From Nitrosomonas communis (GTDB taxonomy: Bacteria > Pseudomonadota > Gammaproteobacteria > Burkholderiales > Nitrosomonadaceae): a stretch of 64,000 nucleotides of DNA. Within the stretch, counting starts at the first letter, position 1, and the number at the start of each line of letters is the position of its first letter. The DNA lies in assembly GCF_900114745.1 (NCBI RefSeq), contig NZ_FOUB01000004.1:1-64000 (forward strand). The letters are read 5' to 3'. The position numbers and the translations under genes are program-made. Under the pieces are notes generated by a model. It was not told the DNA's origin. It did no database searches and saw only the letters and a list, made by a program, of their open reading frames with translations. Shown piece after piece: positions 55,398-63,144 of this stretch.

Positions 55398-56194
55398 TAT
55401 TTGTCCTGTTAGTTGCTGTGGTCCTACCGGCCAGTTCTGTAGAGGCGCATGATGGAATTAAAGGTGTAGGGGATGCGTGGCTGCCATTTACTATCAGCAT
55501 GATAATGCTTATGGTTTTCTGGTGTATGTATGGTATTGGAACGCGACGCATTCCATCTCCGATTGAGCGTTGGTTAGCATTCAACGTGGCTAGCCTGGTC
55601 GCGGTTTTGACCATGCTCATTCCGTTGGGTGGCTGGGTGGAAGAGAGCTCAGCCATGCATATGATTCAACACATGCTGATTATGGCTGTGATCATGCCGC
55701 TTTATATGCTGGCACGACCATTACCCCAATGGGTGGCAGTAGGTGGATGGCCGGTTGTCTGGTTACTTAAGCCACTACTATATTTTAGCCGCTATCCAAT
55801 GCATACAGCTTTTTTGCAAGGTGTCATCATCTGGTTCTGGCATACGCCCAAATTTTATAATTTAGCATTGGCAAACCCATGGTGGCATCTGATCGAACAT
55901 ATTTGCCTTGTGCTAGGCGCGTGTGTATTCTGGTGGTCGGTATTAAACAGGCGCACGGCGGTCACTTTATTAGCCTTGTTGTTTACCCTCATGCACACGG
56001 GCATGCTTGGTGCTTTGCTTACTTTTGCGCAAATCCCTCTTTACAATGATTCGCGAGATTTTAACGATCAACAGCTAGCTGGTCTGATCATGTGGGTACC
56101 GGCAGGCTTACCCTATCTTATTGCAGCTATCTGGTGCAGTTTGTATTGGTTCAGAAGTACTGATGGTGCGATAAACTTCTGGAGGGATTCGTAG
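55388..56194 (+). CDS. ctaG: Cytochrome c oxidase assembly protein, caa3_CtaG family
   Basis: 268 residues, seven TM segments after a signal-like start. Family residues: AMHMIQHMLIMAVIMPLYML, VIIWFWHTPKFYNLALANPW, HLIEHICLVLGACVFWWSV and MHTGMLGALLTFA, with the conserved His set. This CtaG type (unlike Cox11) delivers copper or assists assembly of caa3-type oxidases. ATG 55388 overlaps the preceding gene and completes the operon. Confidence 0.85.
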   Translation: MFVIFVLLVAVVLPASSVEAHDGIKGVGDAWLPFTISMIMLMVFWCMYGIGTRRIPSPIERWLAFNVASLVAVLTMLIPLGGWVEESSAMHMIQHMLIMAVIMPLYMLARPLPQWVAVGGWPVVWLLKPLLYFSRYPMHTAFLQGVIIWFWHTPKFYNLALANPWWHLIEHICLVLGACVFWWSVLNRRTAVTLLALLFTLMHTGMLGALLTFAQIPLYNDSRDFNDQQLAGLIMWVPAGLPYLIAAIWCSLYWFRSTDGAINFWRDS

Positions 56195-56330
56195 TCTTTG
56201 AATTCTATACGCGGATGAGAAGAATCGGCTGAGACTACATCTATTAAGTGAGCAAAAACAAACAACTGATTATCAGAAAGATTGCAAGAGCCAGGTGTTG
56301 TGCTTGTTTTTTTATTTTATCACTCCATCC

Positions 56331-56456
56331 ATGATGCTCCTTGCTGCTAACAAAACAGGTGCATATAGCCAGCGAGAAATCGCAGAGTTATATCAACAAT
56401 TGCACCCAACAATGAGCAGGATTATTATTCGCAAGAATAAGAATGCTTTATTCTGA
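56331..56456 (+). pseudogene. Helix-turn-helix relic of a REP-associated (Y1-type) transposase
   Basis: 41 codons: MMLLAANKTGAYSQREIAEL, then HPTMSRIIIRKNKNALF and stop. It matches the C-terminal HTH tail found on some REP-associated tyrosine transposases. The rest is absent. Confidence 0.4.
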
Positions 56457-56534
56457 ACCTGACATTTTTTTGCGGTGCCGGCGCTAAGAAGTGACCTGAG
56501 CTTTCGCGTTAAGCAACGTCTTATGAATAAATCC

Positions 56535-56819
56535 TTAGTCTTTATCCGACTCGCCTCCGCGCCAGTGCTTCAGCTGCAATATAAAGGCAGCCGGCACGTG
56601 AGCTATACCGAAAGAACTGATAAAGATCAGGGCTTGTTCCAGCCCCTGACTTTCAGTGTATACGAAAGCCATTACCCAGCCGAAGGCAAGGCCTAACACG
56701 ATCAGGAACCCTCTCGTTATCCACCGGGTACCGGATGAGTGGGTACTTATGCGGTGGTGAGCCCATACTGCAGCGAACAGGGCTGGAAGGCACAACAGAA
56801 ACAGAAATAAAGTGTTCAT
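56535..56819 (-). CDS. Small membrane protein, unknown
   Basis: 94 residues, three hydrophobic segments (LFLFLLCLPALFAAVWAHHR; RGFLIVLGLAFGWVMAFVYT; ALIFISSFGIAHVPAAFILQ). No family is recognised. It lies between the oxidase operon and a mobile-element zone. Confidence 0.5.
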   Translation of the reverse strand: MNTLFLFLLCLPALFAAVWAHHRISTHSSGTRWITRGFLIVLGLAFGWVMAFVYTESQGLEQALIFISSFGIAHVPAAFILQLKHWRGGESDKD

Positions 56820-56991
56820 AGTAGGACATATAGTTAGTGAATTTGGTCAGCAGCGCTGGTAATCATACTAAATTCGCGCACAGAACCATTTAAAAAAGGA
56901 CGGACATAGTCGCAAAATAGCCATAATCCCTTTCCCATATCATCTTATTTCCAATTTTTTCTTCCCTAAATTCAAAGTTATTTACGAGACT

Positions 56992-57396
56992 TTACAAATT
57001 TTCCATTGCCTCACCACTGACTTCTCTATTTTTATAAATAGCGCTGAGGTCTCCAAAAGAAATGATATCGACAAGGCTTTTTTCCGGCTCATTGTCAAAA
57101 ACAGGCATACAACAAACTTTATTTTCCGCCATATTTTTCAGCACGTCTTCCGCTTCCCGTTCCAAAAGAATATAAGATTTCAGGTGTTGTGCATCCGCCC
57201 GCTGTCATTTCTGCAGGAGCTTTATCTTTTGCTACGCAACGCATAACGATATTCCGATCAGTAATGAGACCGACCAATTTATTATTCTCACCAACTAGAA
57301 CAGAAACGCAATCATGTTCTTCCATTAGCTTTGCGACCTTTATTAATGAGGTATCAGGTGAAACATATTGAACGTTTTTGGTGTCTTTCCTTTAAT
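56992..57396 (-). pseudogene. CBS-domain protein, truncated and frameshifted
   Basis: Reads VQYVSPDTSLIKVAKLMEEH, DCVSVLVGENNKLVGLITDR, NIVMRCVAKDKAPAEM, then a frameshift near 57195. It continues LKSYILLEREAEDVLKNMAE and ends NREVSGEAMENL. These are paired CBS modules as in stand-alone stress-linked CBS proteins. The 5' end is cut just before an IS91-like terminus (57405). Confidence 0.7.
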
Positions 57397-57404
57397 TTGT
57401 GATA

Positions 57405-57922
57405 GGAAAAATAAACGCCCTTTCTAATAACAACCGAATGTACTGGGGAATAGCTTGATCGTCAACTGACCAGAAAGTCATTCGACACTAGCAAAATATA
57501 GCGTAACCAGTTAAGAATGATTCAGAATATATAGAATTTGAAGAGCATCTCAACGGTTTGGTTTTGTTGTTTACGCAGTATTTTGGCGTATGCCCATTTG
57601 TGCTAGATGAGACAATGAGAATACTCTTTGAATCATTTCTAACAGGTTTTGCTATATATGTTCGATCAGCCACAAAAAGTGTTGGTTGGGTTTGGGGCTC
57701 TTTTTTGTTATTTGCGTGAAAAATGCCTAGTTAGAAAGGTCAGCTCAATCATGAAGAGAGCTAGAAAATTTGGGCTGTGATTCAGATAGGCTCGAACGGA
57801 TCAACGACCTGCGCGGGTGCTCTGGGCGGCGCCCGAGAGGACAAGCCGAGATGATAAAGATTTTTGGTGATCGCAACTTTCTCCAGGATGGCGACGATAA
57901 TTTTGTTTGAGCGCCACGCTTT
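57405..57922 (-). mobile_element. IS91-like element, 3' end relic (copy B) containing a MITE
   Basis: Same sequence as copy A (41485) including the transposase C-terminus NKIIVAILEKVAITKNLYHL and GLSSRAPPRAPAQVVDPFE, but interrupted by MITE family 2 at 57499-57654. It is joined on the right to a group II intron fragment. Confidence 0.65.
57499..57654 (-). mobile_element. MITE family 2, copy 2
   Basis: 156 bp, ends TAGCGTAACCAGTTAAGAA and the inverse of TAGCAAAACCTGTTAGAAA, TA on both flanks. Copy A of the IS91-like relic has no element at this point (CAAAATTTGTGTTCGATC versus CAAAATA and TATGTTCGATC), so it serves as the empty site. Confidence 0.82.
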
Positions 57923-57969
57923 TTGAATCCGACCTGTTTGATCAAGATGATTGAGAGAGGCGCCGCAAG

Positions 57970-58652
57970 GGGTATCGATTGATTCGGTTTGCGGATGATT
58001 AGGTGGTGACATGTCGAACGAGGACTGAAGCACAAACAGCGCTGATTCTTGCCACCAAAGTGTTAGAGAAGTTAGGAGTGGTGCTAAACAAAGATAAAAC
58101 ACGAATCGTGCATGTGCGGCATGGATTCGAGTCTCTTAGCGATAAGATCAAGAGAGGGTTACGGCCTACCAGCACACAAGATCAAGAGCCAAACCCGCCA
58201 GGGGGCGCTCTATGCCTATCCTCGACAGAAATCCATTGAACATTTTAAAGAGCAGATCAGAAAGCGAACCCATCGAAAAGCACCCGTAATAACAGGGCAT
58301 CTGATTGATGAAATCAATCCGGTCATTCGAGGCTGGGGTAATGATTACAAGAAGGCTCATGCCAGAGAGTTATTCAACCAGCTTGACCGATGGATTAGGA
58401 GGCGGATCTGGTCCCACCGCTACAAACTTTGGCGTAAGGCAGGCTGGAAAGTATTACCGGAGTCCAAGTTATTCCATTTCTAAATCAAAATTGACGCGAA
58501 GGCGAGCCGCAGACAGTATAAATCATACGGCAAGGTGAAGCCGACAAAGTCAGTTTTGATTTAGAAATGGAATTACATGGTGAGCTGGGGCTTGTTAGTC
58601 ATATTAAGCTAATACTTTCTTTGAACAGGCGCAATAGTGCAGCCTTGTGAAA
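57970..58652 (+). pseudogene. Group II intron reverse transcriptase/maturase, broken
   Basis: RLIRFADD (the RT YADD-type motif) is followed at once by TAG. Then VVTCRTRTEAQTALILATKV, a frameshift near 58130, and the maturase X domain (EQIRKRTHRKAPVITGHLID, INPVIRGWGNDYKKAHAREL, LDRWIRRRIWSHRYKLWRKA). MITE family 1 copy 11 interrupts it at 58472; beyond it, ELGLVSHIKLILSLNRRNSA completes the C-terminus. Confidence 0.75.
58472..58572 (-). mobile_element. MITE family 1, copy 11 (reverse), inside the maturase gene
   Basis: 101 bp, intact ends, perfect TTA duplications (58469-58471, 58573-58575). It is the only copy that splits a recognisable coding sequence. Confidence 0.92.
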
Positions 58653-58844
58653 GCTGAATGCGGGAAAACTGCACGTCCAGCTTGAGCGGCGGACGGAAGC
58701 AAGCTTTTCAGTAGGCGTCTCCTGCGACCCGACAACGAAGAAGCCTTGGAAACAAGGTTGAGCGAAGGGCTAAATAAACGAGGTAATCCCCCGGCTTTGC
58801 CGGGGGATTATTAAAGGTTTGACCGTGTGATGCGGTCACCCTGA

Positions 58845-59090
58845 TTGTGCATTAGTATTCCGCCGAAGTACTCGGTATCCCACATAGTAGGATATATCAA
58901 AGGGAAAAGAGCGATATCGATTGCGCGGAGATTGATGGGAAAAACAAGGAATTTTACAGGTGAGAGTTTTTGGGCACGTGGTTATTTTGTATCCACGGTG
59001 GAATTAGATTAAGAGATAGTCAGAGAATATATTCGACATCAAGAGAAAGAGTATGAACACTATAACCAACTCAAGCTGGGTATATGAGGC
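58845..59090 (+). pseudogene. IS200/IS605 TnpA (Y1 transposase), C-terminal relic
   Basis: Reads CISIPPKYSVSHIVGYIKGK, then ARRLMGKTRNFTGESFWARG, YFVSTVELD, an in-frame TAA, and EIVREYIRHQEKEYEHYNQL. The HUH motif half is missing, so inactive. Confidence 0.75.
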
Positions 59091-59139
59091 CACCTTTAGG
59101 TGGCACCAGCTTTTTGCCCCTTTGAGGGGCTAACAAAAA

Positions 59140-60414
59140 GGTTCTATGTGAAATATCGTGGGTAAGTAAACCGAAGTTTTCCACATAAGAAATAAATCAT
59201 ATTGATGAAGTTGTTAATATTCCGATAGCCTCTGGCGCGCCGTTTGGCAAGCTGAATCTTGTTATTGATGCCTTCAAGAATGCCGTTGGTCAGACGGGAT
59301 TCAACAAGGTGAATAATCCCGTTCCAATGAGAAGTGACCGTATTAGCAAAAGCCTGGAAAGCTGGAATGCCGGCTTGCTTAACCTCATTGCACCACTGCG
59401 TGAGAAAAGCGTGGGTACTGGTCTTATCCGGCATGCTCCATAGATCATTGAACAGTATTTTGAGGCGGTAGGCCTCTCCCAAGGTAGGATAGAGGCGAAG
59501 TATGTCAGTTAATTGTTGCTGTTGTGTTTCTGAGAGTGATTCGCGGTTTTTTAGAAGAGTGTATTGGTGGCCTTTAAGCGCATCGTGTTCCTTGCGTTCA
59601 GCTTTGCGCACGGCATCCATTGCTTGATTGAGCAGTTTGACGATATGGAAACGATCGAAGGTAATCTGTGCACAGGGGAAAGCATCTTTGACGCCGGCAA
59701 TGAAAGCAGGCGATAAATCCATGCTGACCTGCTGAATTTGCTCTGCCTGAGCCCCTTTTGCTTGCAAATGCTCGCCAATGGCTTGAACAGCTTGTTTGCC
59801 TTTTCCTTCATTCACATAAATCACACGTTCACTTTCCATATCAACTCCCACCGTGACATAGTTGTGCCCTTTGCGCGTAGAGGTTTCATCCATACCCAGC
59901 TGGCTGATAGCAGAAGGATCATCTGCACGCAGCGCTTTGCCTACCCAATGGTTGAATATCGTCCAGATGCGTTGTGGATTGACTTGCATTAGCTCAGCAA
60001 CCCGATTGACCGGCATTTCCCGTTCAATCATCGCTAAAGCCAGGGCTTCAAACAACAAGGTAAAACCACTGTTGGCGCGTGCCCACGGTACCGCTACATT
60101 AACTACCTTACCTGACGATGTGGTAATGCGGGGAACCGCGCAATGCAAATAACAAGTATGCTCAAAGAAGTTAAGGTGCTGCCATGTCCGCTCCACTGTG
60201 TCATAAACACCACAAAGATTTCCTGCCTCATCTGCAAATCGTGCCCCCTACTGCAAAACCAATCTGTAGGTGTAACTCTTTTCGCTTTGATTCAGCATGA
60301 ACAAACTTTATTTCTTTAACTTCCCAAGGAGACTGAAGGCCTAAAGCCAGACTAAACAAGGTTTTATTATTCATTATTCAATAATGCCATACCCACTAAA
60401 ATTCATATAGAGCC
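59140..60414 (-). mobile_element. Complete ISL3-family insertion sequence with 8-bp target duplication
   Basis: Terminal repeats are GGTTCTATGTGAAATATCG (from 59140) and, inverted at the right end, GGCTCTATATGAATTTTAG (from 60414). The flanking 8-bp repeats are identical: AACAAAAA at 59132-59139 and 60415-60422. Length 1275 bp. Recent insertion into an IS200/605-like element. Confidence 0.92.
59144..60376 (-). CDS. ISL3-family transposase (one frameshift in a C-run)
   Basis: Begins MNNKTLFSLALGLQSPWEVK at 60376 and reads to the CCCCC run at 60245-60249, where the frame shifts. It then continues ARFADEAGNLCGVYDTVERT to 59144. DDE core: QLGMDETSTRKGHNYVTVGV, VSMDLSPAFIAGVKDAFP, ITFDRFHIVKLLN and the C-terminal LVESRLTNGILEGINNKIQL. 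The single homopolymer shift may be a sequencing error or a true inactivation. The downstream frame alone gives 350 residues. Confidence 0.85.
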
Positions 60415-60639
60415 AACAAAAATAAGCCTCCGGCTTTGCCGGAGGTAATTTAACTAAGCAAAAGACAGGCCATTTTAAACATCTCTGTGGATTGGCGAGG
60501 AGTATGCTGGCGTGGGTGAGCGTTGCAACTGCGGCAATCACTCGCCCAGCGGCCACGTGAGTTTGGTGGATTCCAATCGGAAGCGTGACCGTGGGATGCA
60601 AGCTGAAACACAGGCGAAGGATAAATAGAAGGTGCTGAA

Positions 60640-60850
60640 TGAAAATTTGATGGAAGCGTCCTTAATCGGGACAACCTGCTAAAAATAAGGCAAGGTTGAA
60701 ACGGTGGGGAATATGGGTTCCATCGGATTTTGTGACAATTTAAGCCACTGGGTTCAACCGCCGGATATGAAATACGGAGTATCAGCGGAGCTAAAACCGC
60801 ACGTCCGGTGGTGTGGGAGAGGTAACAGATACAATCCGTTGCCCCGACCC
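60640..60850 (+). mobile_element. Group II intron 3' end, possible class C relic
   Basis: ATCAGCGGAGCTAAAACCGC, ACGTCCGGTGGTGTGGGAGA and TCCGTTGCCCCGACCCGAT resemble the domain V-VI end of bacterial class C introns. No reverse transcriptase remains. Different from the intron at 57930. Confidence 0.4.
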
Positions 60851-60927
60851 GATCAGAGTAATGCGGCTTACTGCGTTGCTTCAATTCAGAGACCAGTTGC
60901 CTGCACCGGACGCAGAAAAAAGTAGTA

Positions 60928-61140
60928 TTATCGTTTCTTCACGAATACCGTCTTCAGCAGCACCATCACGCTGCTTTCCACCTTGCCCTCGATCTCCCCC
61001 GGATCATCGGTCAGACGGATGTTCTTGACCAACGTACCTCTTTTGATCTCACCGGGGAATCTTTTGACTTTCAGATCCTTGATGACCACCACCGCATCTC
61101 CGTCCTGTAGGATGTTCCCGTTGCTGCCCTTTGTTTCCAT
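60928..61140 (-). CDS. PhnA/YjdM-type small protein, C-terminal domain only
   Basis: 70 residues: GNILQDGDAVVVIKDLKVKR, GTLVKNIRLTDDPGEIEGKV, VMVLLKTVFVKKR. It is the PhnA (YjdM) SH3-like C-terminal domain without the zinc ribbon; stand-alone versions of this length are typical of Bacteroidota. Despite the name, a phosphonate role is not established. It lies in a segment whose genes look foreign to the rest of the window. Confidence 0.75.
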   Translation of the reverse strand: METKGSNGNILQDGDAVVVIKDLKVKRFPGEIKRGTLVKNIRLTDDPGEIEGKVESSVMVLLKTVFVKKR

Positions 61141-61227
61141 TCTTATTCTGACTTAATAACTGTTCTTTCCCTCCGGAAAGCGGAGACAAAGATAACGGAG
61201 AGGAAGGATCAGCGCGTACACTTCGGA

Positions 61228-61653
61228 TCACTGCTGGTCTATAAGCTCACGGATCTCTTCATTGATCCCGTGCATGATGCTTTCATAGTATTCAGGGGAG
61301 AGGCGTACTTCCAACACAGTGGTTACCGCCTGCAGTCCCTTCAGGATATCGCTGCGGTCGAATTCACGCTTCTCCGACAGCTTATTGTGAATGAAATTGA
61401 TGAATGCCTCCTTGCCTCTTATGGTCTGGGGCAGTTGAGAGAGATTGAGCTGGTCATAATAGATGCCCCTGATGATCACAGGCAGGGCCTGCCCCAGGCT
61501 TACTGCATCAGCCGGCTGGAGCCGGTCGCGGAGGGCATGCAGCACCACCTGGGTGATCCTGGCTGCCTTGTCCCTGGAAAAACCCGTCAGTTCAGCCACT
61601 TCATTGATAAATGCATTGCCTTCACCGGCATACTGTTCAAAATTAAAGCCCAT
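61228..61653 (-). CDS. DUF2267-family protein
   Basis: 141 residues, helical: FINEVAELTGFSRDKAARIT, QVVLHALRDRLQPADAVSLG, QALPVIIRGIYYDQLN, all DUF2267 hallmarks. It has two HEAT-like halves. The family often occurs beside UspA, CBS and trehalose genes in stress-related clusters. AAAGGAGAA lies 4-12 bp upstream. Divergent base usage suggests transfer, perhaps from a Bacteroidota donor. Confidence 0.8.
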   Translation of the reverse strand: MGFNFEQYAGEGNAFINEVAELTGFSRDKAARITQVVLHALRDRLQPADAVSLGQALPVIIRGIYYDQLNLSQLPQTIRGKEAFINFIHNKLSEKREFDRSDILKGLQAVTTVLEVRLSPEYYESIMHGINEEIRELIDQQ

Positions 61654-62227
61654 CGTATTCTCCTTTCTTAAAGATTATTCAGCAATTCAATGTCCTTTCC
61701 ATATTTGACCAGGACAACGCGAAGATTTCTTCTCACGGTCCGGCTCACCTGATCATCAGGGGACTTAAAAAAAATCCGCTGGCCGGCTTAAAAAGACCAA
61801 CTATGGCATGCCGGAAGATGGAACAGCACGTGGCACCTCTTTCACAACTGCAGCAAATGGCGGCAGGGAACAACAAAAGTACCGGTCCTGTATGGGTATA
61901 ACGAAGATCAGGAATGCGGCTGACCTGTATCATCAGACAGCATACAGTACTGTAGTTCCTTTGCATCGTAAACCAACACATGCTCAACACCTCAAAAATT
62001 AGCCTGTGCAACCGGCAAGATCAAAACCGGACAGCTATTATAAAAATGAGATTCAAACCAGCTATGTTGCTTCTTCTGAGCACCGCAGTATGACAGACAG
62101 CTGCTGCGAAGCCCGATCCCAATTACCTGAAGGTGCAGGAAAGCGCAGTCGTAGTACTGATGATGATGCTGATCGGTGTATAGGAAAAATAAATACCTTT
62201 TTTAACGTGAGTTCGACATAAGAATCA
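61654..62227. other. Intergenic region, probable foreign flank
   Basis: No intact gene. A short frame at 62048 (RFKPAMLLLLSTAV, TGA, then AAAKPDPNYLKVQESAVVVL) looks like a broken small membrane or secreted peptide. GGAAAAATAAATACC at 62183 resembles the IS91-like terminus, weakly. Confidence 0.4.
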
Positions 62228-63005
62228 TCACATTACGATTGGAAGAGCTTGAGGGAGTCTGATATTAAGCGAGGGTTTCTTCTCGCGAAAAGTATAAGCC
62301 ACCAGCCCGGCTATCAGATTAACAAAGAAGTTAAATGGGCTACGATGACGGGAATGCTCGATTTGCGAGATGGCTCTCAATGATCATTGACGGTCTCAAT
62401 GATCGAGCGTTTACGTAACAGCAGTTTGTCAAACAGCGGCAACAGCTTGTTTTTCATGTTCTTGCGTACCTTGGTGACGAGCTGCACACCTTGCTCCCGG
62501 AGTTGCTCAAAGAGCGGTTGCGAGAGTTAGCCCCGGTCACCAAAGAGCTTTCCAAATAAGGAGCGCGTCAACTCTGGTACCGGGTCACGGTCATCGACAT
62601 TGCCCGCCGTGATTTTTACTGCCAGCAATTCCCCCTGGTCATTGATGACTAAGTGCAACTTGAACCCATAAAATCAATCCACACTAGTTTTTCCCCGAGC
62701 GGCAAACTCTGCCATGACTTTATGCGACCCAATGCGGCGATTGTGGCACACACTGATCTTGGTCGAATCAATGAAGCTGATCCCACTGCATTGCCCAAAG
62801 CGGCTGGCCAGAAAACAACACAAGGGCGCCAGGCTACCTTAAAGCCAACTCCACAAAGCGGTTGTAGCTCACCAACCCTGGAAAATAACCCCACTGATAC
62901 CTCAACATGTAATTCAGGTAATAGGGCTTAAACGTCCGATAACCGGACAGATGAAATCCCACCATGATGGTCATGACTTCACTTAGACACAGCTCTCCTC
63001 GCCGG
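62228..63005 (-). pseudogene. IS982-family transposase, N-terminally truncated and broken
   Basis: Reads [100 protein letters not shown] and the tail [20 protein letters not shown]. It contains frameshifts and stops. About 45 N-terminal residues are missing at ~63005, where GC-rich sequence begins. Confidence 0.8.
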
Positions 63006-63144
63006 ATGCCGAAAAACGCTGCAACAATTGCCGGCTGTTCAAAGCGCCCGCGGAGGGCGGCGAGTGCGGAACGTGCCAGCAGGTCCTTCCCGGCCCGATT
63101 CATTCGAAAGAATACTGCATCGCTTGGGCGTCGCCACGAGCTGA

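Larger units (their letters stand above)
57930..58790 (+). mobile_element. Group II intron, 3' half (decayed)
   Basis: Contains the C-terminal reverse transcriptase/maturase and, after its stop, a domain V-like stretch (GAATGCGGGAAAACTGCACG, TCCAGCTTGAG). The 5' ribozyme part and RT N-terminus are missing; an IS91-like relic takes their place. Confidence 0.65.
58784..60450 (+). mobile_element. IS200/IS605-like element, defective, carrying an ISL3 insertion
   Basis: The left hairpin TAATCCCCCGG-CTTTG-CCGGGGGATTA (58784-58810) and right hairpin CCTCCGG-CTTTG-CCGGAGG (60427-60445) have the same loop. Between them is the C-terminal half of a Y1 transposase (58845-59090). The ISL3 element at 59140-60414 splits the right part. 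Assignment of both hairpins to one element is inference. Confidence 0.55.

Noticed and set aside
57488..57673. 61-codon minus frame near 57.6 kb
   Set aside because: It lies almost entirely in MITE family 2, which is non-coding in its other copy.
62649..62931. Frames on both strands around 62.7 kb
   Set aside because: They are shadows or single pieces of the broken IS982 transposase on the minus strand.
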